A program made the translations under genes and the position numbers. From the NCBI RefSeq assembly GCF_029227915.1, contig NC_079878.1, positions 23,835,501 to 23,899,500 of the forward strand: a DNA stretch of 64,000 nucleotides, in the 5' to 3' direction. Of the stretch, positions 35,001 through 49,300 are shown one piece after another; the stretch's first letter is position 1; every line of letters begins with the position of its first letter. Below the pieces are notes generated by a model, which saw nothing but the letters and a program-made list of their open reading frames with translations, was not told the origin of the DNA and did no database searches. Source of the stretch: Hydractinia symbiolongicarpus (lineage: Eukaryota; Cnidaria; Hydrozoa; Anthoathecata; Hydractiniidae).

Positions 35001-35983
35001 AGCGCCTAGCATGAGAATATGATTGATATCTCAAGCGATTGTCTAGTTGAGCAGAAGTTGTGATTACACAGTTTCCGTAGCTCAAATAGGAGCTTCAAAT
35101 GCATTAGGATCCCTTTTGCAAGGACCTTCGTTGACACCAGTACCATAAAGAACTAAAGAATAATTCTTATTTACGACTAATGTTCTTTTTAAATACCATC
35201 ATCTTTTTCTTTTCCACCTACTTTTCTCGCAAGGTGTTTGCAAATCGTATGTCTTTCGTTGTAGCTTTATATTTAGCTGGACCGACCAAGCCAATTTCTC
35301 TTTTTCTCCCAACTACTTCTGCCTCCAGGTAATTCTGATTCTCCCCTGTTTTTAAAAAATAATACAATAGTCTCGATATTTCAATCGGAGCATGACCAAC
35401 TAATCGTTATCGTTATCCTCTGCCTGTCTGTACAACCTATAAAGCAAACTTATTAAAAGTTGAGACTTCATCTCGAGTATCTGGGATACAAGTAAGCTTT
35501 TCTTCCGTCTTTGGTGTTTAGCAATCTTTGTACACATGATGCCCACGAATAGGCCTATAAACTTTATCTTGTATACCATTTTAAAACTAATGTAGTAAAA
35601 GCAAGAAAAAAGGCATTTTAGTGTTTTTTAACGAAGGAACCGATTGCGGAAACTTAAAGGCGCCGCCAATAAGAGAAGTGGTTTGTTGGAAATGGTTCAA
35701 AAATCTTTCTTGTCTTGCACATAATGCACAAAAGAAATTAGATTTTGTGAACAATCCAGAACAGAATCCGTTTTTTCCCGATTAAAGTGATATGGCTGAG
35801 ACTTGCCCTAATGATTTAATCATTGATATGAAGATGATGACCGTGAAAGTGAAAGTGAGATTTTGTAGTTTGGCAACAGTTGAAGGGAGATATAAATATG
35901 AAAGAAATTATATATGTAGTGAATTATAAAAAAATTTCCTAGAAAACATACTTTTAAAAAATAATTTTATAAGCACCCGTCTC

Positions 35984-36057
35984 GAATAAGCGCCTGTACT
36001 GAATTAGCGCCCCCTCAAAAGCAAGAAAAAAAATCATAAGCGCCCAGGCGCTTATTC
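35984..36057. repeat. Inverted repeat GAATAAGCGCCTG
   Basis: GAATAAGCGCCTG at 35984-35996 is the exact reverse complement of 36045-36057. The interval also carries AATTAGCGCCCCC and ATAAGCGCCC variants, typical of a small dispersed foldback repeat. Confidence 0.7.
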
Positions 36058-37359
36058 AAGCTATTGTGGTAGAACACACCAGGTCCATTTGCTCTGTAAT
36101 TTTTAGTGTGCTTTGACAAAAAATAATGGCCGTATTTGGCACAAAGAAATAGTTTTTCGCACAATAATTTTGGGAGATTTCCTGAGACCTACTCTTGGTA
36201 GCCAAATCATCACAGCATTTATTCTTCTTGTTTACAAAAAGAACTCCCGCAGGGGTTAAATATAACTTTTTCAACGGGCAAAACAATTAGTATGCGTAAT
36301 TAACTTGGTAATTATAGGGTGAGTAAATGTTAAATAGTTTCTAGTACAAAATAACGTTTATTGAAGCAAATTTTTGTTTTGTACTTCCCTTGATTAGTTT
36401 GTTCTCGAAAAATTCATTTTGTTTGAAGCGCGTTTGTTTTTTTATAACAGACAGTGTTCAACAGGACGCTGTACTGTTGTGTTTATTCGTAGCAGTCTTT
36501 AATTACAAAATTAGATTTGTATTCGTTTCAACAAACCACATGAGAAATAATATCTGCCGCGAAAAGGTGTGCAAACAAACACTCTCAATCGGTAACGCAT
36601 AAACATATGCCTCAGGAAACCGCTTTCTTCTACTGATGCGAGCGGGGGGTCATTAATTATTCATAGTTTCTTGCAAGCACCTTGTAGAGATACTTCAATA
36701 TTTTTTTTTTAGCGTAATTATTGTTAATATGCTTTAAAGAAAAGAAAAGAAATTGTTGGGAAAGTTTTGTAAAAGGTTGGTGGATTTTTTTTCGCTGCAA
36801 ACGTATTTACTTCACCATAATACTTTTAAGGTAGCAAAAAAAATGCAGAAGTATTCATGCGCAAACTGAGTTGTTAAAAGTTATGTCCAGAAAAAAAACT
36901 TTATCTTTTTGGAAAGTATCTTTCCTTCACAATCGCAAAGAACACAATAAGAGTAATTTGGATATTCATATATCTAATGAAAACAAAATGCAGCCCTCAA
37001 TATTTATACGTATTTAGTGAGTTTATCTTGTAATACGCCTGTACTATTTAATAACAGTAACAAAGGACTTCGTAGCAGCAATAGAAACGTTGCATGTCCT
37101 GTGTTTAAGCAATTAATGTAAGATACTTATTTCCTATGGTTTTCGTAGCTATGTTTTGGGCTAGCTGTTGCTGCAGAAACAGGAAGCGCAATTTTCTGGC
37201 TTTATGTCGCAGTATTCTCATAAAGTTTTAAGAGATATTCTTATAATTATTTTAACTAGTTCATCTGTTTAACAGGAAGAACTATAATTTAATAAGTTGA
37301 ACTGTTCAGTACATTATCTATCGATGTGTGCTACCTCAGAAACAGTAACTGAACTTGCG

Positions 37360-37432
37360 GACAGGGTGGGATTCAAACACACGAATTTTAAGCATCCCGG
37401 TTCCAAGTGATAGCTTTTCCATGGCTGACACC
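37360..37432 (-). repeat. tRNA-derived SINE head
   Basis: Minus-strand B-box-like GTTTGAATCCC (37368-37378) with an upstream A-box region GTCAGCCATGG (about 37419-37430). No complete cloverleaf, so a SINE remnant rather than a tRNA gene. Confidence 0.45.
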
Positions 37433-40400
37433 TATTGGGCGCATGGTGGTCTTATTTCGTAAGAGTTTAATTATCGCCGATTTAGAAAGAACCAATGTTC
37501 TGTGATAAGTTAGTAAGCTTTGTAAAAATCTGGAAATAAAAAATAGGCTCCAATGAACAAGGTTGACTTGCCTTGGTGTATACACCTCATGTAATAAGAG
37601 ACTAAAATGCTAAATTAACTATGCAAATTTGACCAAAGCTATATCTGCAAACCTAGTCTTTGTTTCTTATTTATCTTCTTTTTCTATTGGTGATTAACAT
37701 TTAAGAGTTATTTACTTTCCTTAGCAATACTAACAAGTTTCATTACTATATTTCCTGCAGCAAAATTTACATCCATCCCGCGTAAAGTTTGTAAACCCAA
37801 GCCGAGAGGTAATTCGATACAAACTATCAACAAATTATTTCTACATTGCGCCTTGCAGCGAGTAGATATGATAGATAATGAAAACATGAATGGTTCAAAT
37901 ATGAAAAAAGTGAGCTGTGTTCAATGAACCTAAAAGCATGCAGCGCAGGGACCATGTGTTCATACGTTCTGCTTATTATTCTCATACGGTTCGTTACATT
38001 TCGAATGTTTCAACAAAGCAAACACTGCACAAAACAATTAACCATGCTCCAACCTTTTAATTAAAAACTCAGTGAAGTAAAGAGAAAAAATTTGACACAT
38101 TTCAAAGCTTGCTAGAGAAGAAAAATCTGGAGTTTAGAAAGAACAAGCAAATTATAGAGAATAATCATCACGCAATTTGACAATGTAAGTATAAAAAGCA
38201 CAAGTTTGATTATTTATAATACTCATATTTAAGTATATATTTCGTATTTTGATTTGTTTTTGATTTTATGTTTTGTTTACATGTTGAACTGCGCTTGTGG
38301 AAGGCAAATGCTTTTGCAAAGCCGAGCATTAATGTCTGTCTGGAAGCGTTCTAACGTTTATTTAATGACAGGGAAATTAAGAGCAAGTATGTGTGTCTGC
38401 TTTGTTTCAAAAAAAATTATTAAGGAGGAATTTTGACTAAGTATCTTTGAGTTGCGCTCTTTGCGGCCCTGTTCCTGAACAAACAACTTTCGCGTTTTTT
38501 CGGTCATTTTCGATAAAACTTATGACTTTGGTAATTGTGAATCAGCAGAAATATTTTTCTTTCGTACACTACAATAACATTTTTGCTTTCATTTTTCTTT
38601 CTTTGTACTACAAACATTTCTCGGATATCCCGATTTCTTGAAACAGTAATGGATCGAGACATTTGGTTACTAATAATTGCCATTCACAAAAGATTTTCCC
38701 TTTTAAATAAAGTGATTTTAAATTCAAGAGAAATTTGTTTATGCGAAATTCGCCCACAAATTACAATTTGCGAAACTTTTCGCCCGCGAAACTTTTGCCC
38801 CTAAAGTACGCATCAAATCTCGCCGTGCTGTAAGAATTTTTTTTTATTAAGTTCAATAGATTAGAAATTTAGCATAAAAAATTAAGTAACAACAAGTACT
38901 TAATATAAAATAATTATTGTTGGAAGTATTTTTGTTCAGGTAGCGTTATTGTAGATAAAAGGATTTTATTTCGACCTTGAGTGGTAACCTACACAGGCTG
39001 GGGTCTGTCCCTCAATTCCAGTATTTTAAATAACTCTTATTATTATGTTCCACAGCTACGATACTTATACTTAGTACTATACGATACTACTGAGTTTCGC
39101 ATTTATCTATTACACATCAGTCTGGCAAATTTTTAGGTACTAGCTATACATTCAATAAAGGCCATCGCTCAAAAATAATTCTTAAATTTCTAGGAAATAT
39201 TTATAATTTTAATAATATAGTAACTTCTGTGACGAATATGATTGGTTTTTGAAAGTTTGAAAGCAATAGGCTTTATTTCATGAAGGGGATTTAATGCGAA
39301 AATTATTTTTTTTGGGGGGAGGGGGCAGGGTATGTTAGTTTATGGTGAGGATTACTCAAGGATTTACAAAACATGAAAGTAAGGATTTCTTTCCCTCCTT
39401 TTTCCATGTATATTAATTACTGTTTAAGTGAACGTAAACAAAAGTCACGTTAAAAGTATTAGAAAGAAGGGTCTATTGATAGGGGCATACTTTAGGCTTG
39501 TTTAGCCGTTAACCCGATAACCACGCAACATCTGATTCTTTGTTTATTTGAAAACCGTAGATTTTATCTCTAAATTATATTATTTTACTCGCGCAGGTAA
39601 TTATGAAAACTTAAAAATTAGAATGGTCTGAAAGGATTATTATTAAATTGCTTCAAACATTTCAAAACACACTTTATGAGATATATAATCCTGATTGAAA
39701 CTACTAAATAAACCACAGGTCTGTAAATTTCATTTGAACATGTAAACTTGCCAGAAAAACGCACAGGAAAAAAAAGGACCTTTATATGCTTGTAAATTAG
39801 ACCTATAATTTTTGAAAGACCGCTATCATAAATTGACTCAAAAACGAGGCGGTGTAAATAAATTTGTAAAAAATCCAATGTTTGTTGGATGTGTTTCTAC
39901 TGTTATTAATACCTTTCGCGGCCTGCAAAATAAAACAATCGCTTGTTCATGCTCAAAGTGAGTACTTTGTCACAAATGTGTTGGAGCGTGGAAGTTGAAG
40001 CTCCAAAACATCCATGTCTTCATATAATCTATTTTCTGTTATGAGTTCATGGTCCTGGTAAAACATATTTAATTTATCATTCGGTTTTCAAACATTTCGA
40101 ACTCAAAATCTCCCACAACTACGATTTTTGGGGAAAGCCTTGTTTAAACCATAGAGTGTGATTTCCTTTCTAAAATAAAGTTTGACGTAAGCATTAAGTT
40201 GCAACCACGATCGTAACAGAAATTATTATAACAGTCATAAGGATATCATAAAGTATAAAGTACAAACACTATTTTTTTGTATCAGAATTCAGCTTTTGAC
40301 TTATTCTGCCGCGAAAATGAATACTTTTGCCTTACTTGATAATGTACTTTTACCTTTAGTTATTCTACCGAGAAATTGATAGTTTTAGTCTGTTCTTTTG

Positions 40401-40454
40401 CTCAGCGTTTGATTTAACAATTGTACATCATTTCCGAGGATTTATCTACATTAT

Positions 40455-40552
40455 AATACCCGTATACGTCTGTCCGTCTGTCACGCAAAATGGTAGCTTA
40501 GCTGCGCAAGTATAAAAACGACGAGCGAACTCGTGGATTTTTCCACGGGATA
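40455..40552 (+). repeat. Dispersed repeat, copy A
   Basis: Starts ATACCCGTATACGTCTGTCC and contains GTCTGTCACGCAAAATGGTA and TCGTGGATTTTTCCACGGG. The last forms a short hairpin. Related copies at 51233-51336 and 63798-63866. Confidence 0.7.
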
Positions 40553-43500
40553 ACGACTAGTTTAAAAAAGATAATAATAACATTTTAACATTCAGTCTTT
40601 ATTTTTACTTCTCTGGAAGTTTCAACCATTAATCCATGTCACTTCATCCTCACACATGGCTTTTGAGAGGTTTGATGTTAAATCGCGAAAAGTTATAATT
40701 TGTTTAGCAACATGTGACCATGGCAATTAATCCTTAAAACTTTTGACTAACCTTTAGCGTGTAACATAATATTTCATCATATACCGTGAGAAAAAGCCCT
40801 CCATTGTAATATAACAAAGCTGTCCAAACACTGCATCACTTACAGAATATATATACAAATTTCCTTTAATATGTCTTTAAAAATAAGGACCTTAACATGT
40901 ACAAAAATGGTTTCGACTTATAATCTAAATTGCTCAGTCAGCAACAATTTCCACTTACATTCCATGTATAAGGTAAAAGAAAAAAATCGCAATCACGAGC
41001 TCCACCTTTTTACAACCTCGTGATTTTTTATCAAGGTATGTTTTTAAATAAAGTTTGGGTTAACCGTTGTAGCGGAAATTGCAGTCATTTGGAAATGAAC
41101 CATGAAAGTAATTTTGTGGGGCTTCTGGGGTTGGGGAAAAATAGTTACGGTAAAATTTGGACACTATTGGGCTAATTTTCAAGACAATTAGAAATAAGAA
41201 AATAGTGAGAGTCCTAATAACTTCATCAGATAAAACGCGTAAAGGTGTCTCCCAATAATACAAAGTTTCCAAAAACTTTTTATTCTGTTGTTTTATTTTC
41301 TAGCTGATTTGTTATATAGTAATTGCACTAAGTAAGAAGACAAAACCTTTTATACGACATAAGAATATTTCTCCAAATTTAAGATAGCGTATTCTTCAAC
41401 GTAACTATTTAATTTTAAAATAGCTGTTCTTTCGAGAAAAGGAAATTAAAAGTTTGCTATATTGCACAAAAAATTTTAAATATACAAGATAGTAGTAGTC
41501 ATAAGTATGTCAGGGGTCTCAAACAGCCACGATAAATAAAAGGTTTTCACAGAGAATTTTTCAGGCACAAAATAATAAAGAAGATAGCACGTGACCATCC
41601 GTGTGGTCGTAACACGGAGCTACGCCCTACGGCTTATCACGGGCGGACAATAATTACCACAAGTAAACCTGCATATTAGGTTTTCAAGTGTTGCAAATAT
41701 GATGGATTAAGTGGGGTTTGAACCCATGACCTCTCTTTGAGCTATTTATTTGTAAAAATGGTGATCAAATCAAATCAAATCGTTGTGAAAAAATGTTTCC
41801 AAAGCAGTAAACCACACAAAATAAATATCTTTTAGACACCAGATTGCCACATTTTAGATACCATACCTCCTAGAGGCCTAGATATTAGGTATTTCTCGGA
41901 ACCAACTCTTACGCAGTTGTTGCACAGTGCCGAGTTAACTTTTTTTGTCGTGTACATATTTCACGAGCCTTTAGGCGAGTAAAATATACAAGAATTAAAA
42001 AGCGGAAAATATTACGATATTTTTGAGAAAATTTGCGATGGCTAGTTATTGATACAAACCGAATATAAATCATTGTATTTGGCATACTCGGAGGATTATT
42101 GTTCAATTTAAGTCATGGTTGATGAAGTTTGTTTAATATCAAATAAAGTTATTACAAGACAATGTATGTGGATCGTGTAATTTTATTCATTATAGATTTA
42201 CTTTTGAATAATAGAATTAAACGCAAGCCTCTTTCAATGTGTTGTCACTCTCTCAGAAGTCACTGGAAACTAATTATTCTCAACGGTGAAGAGCACTTGG
42301 CTCCTATGGACTATGCGAACAAACCAATAATTGCACTGTGAATATTTTTCTTTGTTTCATTTGATAAACACATTCTTGGAATAAATTTACGGACAATTTC
42401 TCGTTTTTTATGCACAAAATTACTTTGCTTAACCAACTGGAAATTTTTTTTTTGCACTGTAGAATTTAAGAATAGCTGAAAATTGGACTCGTTTCTTGAT
42501 AGAGAATAAAAATAAAGCTCCTATTTCGTGTGGATTAGCCAATCAAAATGCGAGAAATACTCAGGCAAATGATAAAATTCTAACAAATTGTTAAAGTCAA
42601 TAGAGCAATAACGTCTGTTAGGAAATAAAATTCAAACGGACACCGGACAAGAACTGGAAGATATGTTATACAACTTCTATTTAGCTGTCAGAAACATCAA
42701 ACCGAATGTTAAATTTCGCTGTCGCCACAAGTGATTGCGCAGTCTACTTCTATATCAGATTCACAGTATTTTTGCAAACTTGAAAATCAGATATCGGTTT
42801 TAGGGAAAAAATGCATTGAGGTAACACTCATACAAAATTAATTTGTATTAGCTTCAACCCAAATTCTTAATTGCTGCCAAGGTCAGAATCAACGTTTTAT
42901 TCTGAATTGTTAGGCCTAAGCGTCCAATTTCATTGTTTGAGAATGTTATACAATAACCAGTAAAATCACCTGGCTCGCGCCTATGTAAATGTACTAACCT
43001 CTCAGCCTATCCATATTTGAAATATGAAGAAAAAACCACCTTTACCATAGTGATTATTCTTGTAGTTTTTTTTCATTTTAGTTTATTAAAAAGGACACAG
43101 TACTCTAGACTAGATTGATATATGAAAGATTTCTATCCGTCCAGTCTCGCCAACAGCGCAACCTTGTAGAAGTTCCAATAAGGCTGTCTTCAATAGTTGC
43201 TCGTGTTCCATAATCTGATTCACGAAAAACAGTTTAGTTCGAAATTTGGTTAGCTCCAAAACTACGAAAATCAATTCGAAGCTTGGTTATGTTAAACCAT
43301 ATTATTACTTTGTTACTCTCGGTTTTACTAAATTATCAATCTATATTTTGTTTTACATACAAATTTAAATAATCCTTTTTTGTTTACATCAAGAAAAACA
43401 AATCAATTGCTGCGTTCGTAAAGACAAATAAATTTTTTCGAGTAAAAGGAAAAAAAAATTGGAATGGGCATTAAAATTCTGACATTCCTTATTTTTTTCT

Positions 43501-44500
43501 TTACATTTTTTACCTTTTTATGGTCGTTCAGTTTTTGGCAAGCAAACCATTATACACAGACTGCCTTATATTACACTCATTTTCTCCTCTTATTCGATTT
43601 ACATTTTAGACAGAAAAAAGCAAATATTAACATTCAGATACAAGTAATCTTATTAAGGCGCCATAATTATTATAGACATTGATTTCCATGTTAAAATCAC
43701 AAATAAATTGTACGCGCTTCAAAAGTTCCCAAACAATAAAATATGTCCACTGTTGCGGTTGTTATGAAAACACAGCAAACAATCCAGTTACTAAAACATT
43801 TTGTCATGTCATATAGCTACTTCCATGTAGTTAAATAAATACTACAGGGTTAATTTCTGGAGAATAGGGAGAACCCGATTGCGCGAATAACGAATGATCA
43901 ATTTTAACAGTTACGTACGGCTCCCGTTATCATCAACATCATTGTACAAAACAAGTGTTAGAAAGTTCTGCAGTGTTATTGGGAGTAAAACCAGACTGTC
44001 AGCCAAGCATCTATTATTTGTTATCTGAAAGAATCTTTCCTTGATCAATCATTTTTGGTCATGTACCGCATTTTAATACGTTCTGTCTTGATCGGTAAAA
44101 TTGGTCCGGACTACGATTCCGTACATATCTTTTGGGGATTAAAAATGCACCGGTCTTACAGGGTTTGTAATATATCTGCCAAATCTGTACAGCTGGATCA
44201 TCAGTCAATTAATTCGCCCAGCCATTAAGTACATTTTAAAAGAACTAGTTAAGGTGGACCATGACTGACCACCAGTAAATTGTAGAATATTCCAAATGAA
44301 CCAGATACAAAACCTTGTTGAATGACGTATAATTTTCATCCAACAGATCCGGTATTCAAATAATGTGCACCTTGTAACATGCTTAATATCTAACGAGATG
44401 CTATCGAAGGACTATTAGTTCAGGTCTATTAGCAGTATATTTAACGAAATATACAGGTTTCTTGGGAACTATGCGATCATTAACATTAGATAGTCACTTG
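40553..44500. other. Gene desert segment
   Basis: No gene recognised. A B-box-like GGTTTGAACCC at about 41715-41725 (the complement GGGTTCAAACC is on minus) may mark a SINE scrap without an A box. Other frames are short and unremarkable. Confidence 0.35.
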
Positions 44501-44562
44501 CTCTACTGACTCCAAAGTTTGGTGTATTTCTCTCTACTGACTCCAAAGTTTGGTGTATTTCC
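44501..44562. repeat. 31-bp tandem duplication
   Basis: Two units beginning CTCTACTGACTCCAAAGTTT, at 44501 and 44532. They are identical until the last base. Confidence 0.9.
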
Positions 44563-45661
44563 CAGAGGACTGACATTTCAGTCAATATCATTGTTCTGTC
44601 CTAATTGAAAACGTAACCTTTAGGATACTTACAGTAATAGTATTACTAATTTATTTCAATGTTGACAGATCTTTACTCTTAGCAGTTAATTCACCTATGG
44701 TTGCTTAAAATTACAGTTACCATTTACAAATAATTTCCCTTAACGACTTCTTCCTTATTTCGTTCTTATTTTACATTGTACATATTTAAGTTCTCAACTA
44801 AGTATGTGGCAAGCAATATCTTTGGTGCAACCAGCAAAAGGTATTAAAAGTACTTGAGCAATAAAACTGTAAGAAGACTTCTCCACACACAGTCAATATA
44901 CTTTCTAGAAAAAAGCAGGATTCTTTGCCTACATATTACAGCCACCATCCTGTAAAACCTCCATTTTACTGCACTTTCAAATGTTATGATTGCCCATGGA
45001 CACAGGTTAAACAAAATCATCGTCAAATCAAAGTCTTTTATGTATTTATATTAACAAAATTGTAAAACATGCAATATAGAAGTTAAAAAAAACAATTATA
45101 ACTAAGCCATTAAAAACTAAAAATCAATTATTTGTCAGTTTTGGACACAATCATTTGTGCACTTTTATCTTGCACAAAAGTAATGACTGGCTCTTGTTTG
45201 GTTTCATTAGCAGAGATACTGAAGTCTGGTTCAATCAAATTAGAAAATTCACTAGGACGATAAGTTTAAAACGTTTGTTTGAAACGGTTTTCTTTTTCCG
45301 TTGTGACCTCAGCATCTTACATCAGTGCAAATATTTTGCCATAATTGTCTGCGAAGAATCACGAATACGTTTTTCATAGTGGGACAGGCAAGTTCATAGA
45401 AGTAGTAAATGTGTTCAAAAAAATATGACTACCACCACAAGACATATCTGTATACATTGATCGTGTATTATCGTCGGCTTTGCCACCGCCACAACCATGC
45501 ACACGGTTACTTGTATCAAAACAATGTTTGTTGTCACAATTTCTACACTGTAATGTCGACACCTCAAAGAGTCCTTGTATCCTATTGTTGTCTTGTAACA
45601 GGTTAAATTTGCCTTTTTGTTACACTTGGCACATTTTGTACAAGCATTTATTGCAGCAAGA
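44563..45661. other. No gene seen
   Basis: Short overlapping frames on both strands near 45374-45693 have Cys/His-rich translations but no consistent finger spacing and no splice support. Confidence 0.35.
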
Positions 45662-46342
45662 AGAAGTTTTGGATAAGTTTCGCTTTGACACATTACATAT
45701 TTCAGGAGGCAAAGATGAACTAATGCGTCAAAAAGAGAAATTTGAATTTTTTTTGAAAAAACTGTTTTTTAAAGGGTAGGAAGCCCCCTTAACAGTCTTC
45801 GTTGATTTATGGAAACGTTTCTCCATCTATATTTATCACTAAATTTTACATGCAAAACTTTCATGTAAACACTGCATAAAGTCATTATTTTCAATTTTTA
45901 ATGCAAAAAGTAAAATGAAGATTTAACACCATGCTTAAAAGCTAGTATGTTACTTGTACTTTCGTTTGTGTGAAAAACTGAAAAATTTTGAAAGAAGACC
46001 TAAAAAAGTTGGATATGGATAGTTTTTGTTTTGACACATTACATATTTCAGAAGGCGAAGATGAACTAATCCGTCAAAAAAGTGAATTTTGATTTTTTTT
46101 GAAAAAACTGGGTAGGGAGCCCCTTTAACAGTCTTCGTTGATTTATGGAAACGTTTCTCCATTTATATTTATCACTAAATTTCACATGCAAAACTTTCAT
46201 ATAAACACTGCATAAAGCCATTATTTTCAATCTTTGATGCAAAAAGTAAAATGAAGATTTACCACCATGCTTAAAAGCTAGTATGTTACTTCTACATTCG
46301 TTTGTGTGAAAAAACTGAAAAATTTTGAAAGAAGACCTACAC
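45662..46342. repeat. Tandem duplication of a ~346-bp unit
   Basis: The blocks beginning near 45662 and 46008 match over their whole length with roughly ten percent or fewer differences. Anchor words such as GACACATTACATATTTCAG (45687 and 46033) and GATTTATGGAAACGTTTCTCC recur at a constant 332-346-base offset; the second copy lacks a few bases after GAAAAAACTG. No coding capacity. Confidence 0.85.
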
Positions 46343-48680
46343 TTAAATAAGAAAATTTTCATTTCTCTTACATACATCGCCTCTTTTTTTTATTTCTATG
46401 GTTCGTCCCTTTTCAAAACAAATTGTTGCAAAAAATTATTTTACATATTTAAGTACTTGAATACGGATCACGATATTGGTCATCATGGTAAACATATTAC
46501 CAAAACCTAGTTATTTTTCTCTACCGTTTTCCTTCCATTACCCTAACAAACTCATCTAAATAAGCTATTCCATGTCACAATTCTTGCATAAAAGGGAATT
46601 TTCTGCGCCTGTTAAGATAAAAAATGGATACGTAAAATGATCATTTCAAAGGAAACGTGTATTTCAGTCTTTTCCAATTCCCTGTTGGGTGTAGTGCTAA
46701 AGTCAACAATTTTTCCATAAAAAAATGATTGATGTTAGTTCATTGGTTCAAGAAAACTCTCTCGCACATTCTCTATCTCGGATATTTTTCTACCTGAACT
46801 GGTCTCATGCTGGTTTTTCTTTTACTATAACTTTTCTCAACCTTGCACACGCTCTTACAAATTTCTCGATCCTTTAAATCGGTTTTTAGCGATTTGTTGT
46901 CCCTTTGTGTCCATAATAACTAATTTCTTCGCGCAAAGCAATTTTTTAGTTAGGCCACTGACAGCAATAAAAAGTTTTCCATGAATTTTTTGTGCTGTTC
47001 TTAAGAGATATAATTCTCACGCTTCGTCAGCAAATAAATATATATTATAAAAGAGATTTTAGTCATTAGGTGATTTTCGCCCCCTAAATCCCTAATTTGA
47101 TTTTGATCATTTTTTAATTTCTCCACACATAATTACCACTGTCCAAACTATTTGTGAGATCTGTCAATTCATTGTTTTCGGATTTTAATTTGTAATGGTT
47201 ATTAAAGTACATTCTTCCCACCTATTTCCGAGCATTAATTATGGCGATAATTCATCATTTTTGCAATTAGCTAAGTTAGGTTCTCGCGAATTTTGCTGCC
47301 TTCTTTTGCATAAAACAAAAGTTAGGCCATAATGCAATGATAGCTCGTCAAAAAAATTAAAAGCCCCTGTCTCGAATATCTGACTCCATTAACAATTCGA
47401 GTTAATTGGACTTGGCTGTAAAACATTTATAATAAACTAAGACAGATTCATGTTTCCTTACAGATACGTTGCTGACGTCCGCAAAAGTTTGAAGATCCAA
47501 ATTAAGTCAAAATACTTCTAATATAATGTTTGCTCATATTTTGTGCCTTTTAAGTTATTTTTAATGTTCTTGTAGCTATTTTTGTTTTCCTATTCACGTC
47601 AAAATAAGATAAAAAAATAACATACATAAAATAATTTCTTCTAAAATACATACGCTCAACTATAAACCCTTATTTCAAGTCTGGAACTTAATACTAATAC
47701 TAAAAAACACAAGGAATAGCCAAAAACTCTAACATCAACAAAAAATAAAGTTGATATAAGTTTCTCTGCACATTACCTTCCCAAGTGCTGCGGAAATGAT
47801 GGATCGAGTAGAAATTTTAGGTTTGTGTTACTTTACAACAATGGGTGTTACTTGAAAAGTGGTTTAATTTTAATTATATCTCTATTATTGTTATTCTATC
47901 TATGAACGCCACATAAAGCTTAGCTATATTTATTTCCGAGCTCCGAGCTGAGTTGGGCAATGATACAATGATAGCTTGTCGTTAACATAATTCAGATTGA
48001 ATCTCAGTGCTACCCCTGTAACTCACAGATTCCGGTAACTCTCGTTATCTTGAACATGTTCTATCCAAATCTTCAAGCTATTAAAAGCTTTGGTCCAAAC
48101 AACCTGACTAGCGTTATGCTTTGGCAAACAATTAATGGTACAATTTATATACTACATCACAACAGAGACATATTTTGTGGGGCGGGTTGGTTCGATCCTT
48201 GCTCAATTGACGAGGCAACCCATTTAAAACAAATCATGTTATGTGGAAAAGAAACATTCACACGATTAGTTTTCTTCTGTTAGAATCCCAATATGCATGG
48301 CTTTGAGTTTTCAAACTGACACTGGTTTGGGAAAGTCATATTATATGAACTGAGCCAAGTCCACCCACGTAATAAATCCGTCCCTTGTTGAGAAAAATTC
48401 ATAAAATATCTTATAATGCTAAGTAGTGATCTGTAAAGCCGGTTAATTCTATTATGTTGAGCACCTGGCGTGCCACAGACCGCCTCGTGAAATTAGACTC
48501 ATAATGCTAGCGAAATCTAAAAATAACTTAGTTTGCATTACTAAATCCGCGAAAAATAATCTCGTGAAAATTGATGTCCTTTTAAATGTTCCATGTCACT
48601 AAAAACAAGTTGGGCTCATATCAAGATTTTTAAAAGTTATCTAGGAATTTTTTATTTTTTTTTGCACAATCTTCCTTGCT
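46343..48680. other. No gene seen
   Basis: AT-rich intergenic DNA. A frame at 48050-48283 is short and unsupported. Confidence 0.35.
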
Positions 48681-48699
48681 TCTCGAAAAATTTTTCTTG

Positions 48700-48920
48700 A
48701 AATTGCGCTAATTATGCGAAATGATGACGTCATGTTATTGATCATAATTATAATAAATAAATATTTAAATGTTCGTGATTCATGCATAATTAATTAAACT
48801 TCTAAGTCAAAATTTTTATTAACTAATCAAGATTTTTAAAAATAAACAAATTTCTAGACAAATTTCTAAGCTCTTTCATAGAAAATTAACTTGTTTTCTT
48901 GCGAAAAGTAAGCATAAAGG
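48700..48920 (+). repeat. Dispersed repeat related to 61815-62120
   Basis: Shares GCTAATTATGCGAAATNATGACGTCAT, then a TTAATTATAATAAATAAGTATTTAAA-like stretch and a TTTCTAGACAA segment, with the copy at 61815-62120, in the same order and orientation. Confidence 0.55.
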
Positions 48921-49300
48921 TAAAATCTGCATACATTTTTTCTTTTTTTTGCCTGTCTCAGTTTTTTTGGCTACATCATGTTTAATGTTTTACGTATTTC
49001 AAGGCCAATGTTTTTTTGTTTGTTTTTTGTTCAATTTCACATAATGTAGATATTCAAAAGATATTTTAAAATATACATAAATTTAAAAAAATTTTTTTGC
49101 CATTTAAATACCAGCCAACATTGTTTGTTTTTTATTGGGTGAATTATGGGGCACCCTTGCGCTGCGCTAAAATCGGGAAAACAGGTGCGTATTCAACCTT
49201 TTCTCGTGTTTCTCGTTCTCAAAGACACGTTCGTACGTTTGAAGTGATTCGGGTTATTTTGAAATAGCACAGTCTTCTTGTCAACTAATGCATAATTTAA

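Larger units (their letters stand above)
35010..40454. other. Gene desert segment with scattered repeat scraps
   Basis: No open frame with recognisable similarity. It contains the inverted repeat at 35984-36057, the SINE head at 37360-37432 and a CGCGAAACTTTTGCCCCTAA repeat motif near 38785. The rest is AT-rich sequence with short spurious frames. Confidence 0.35.
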
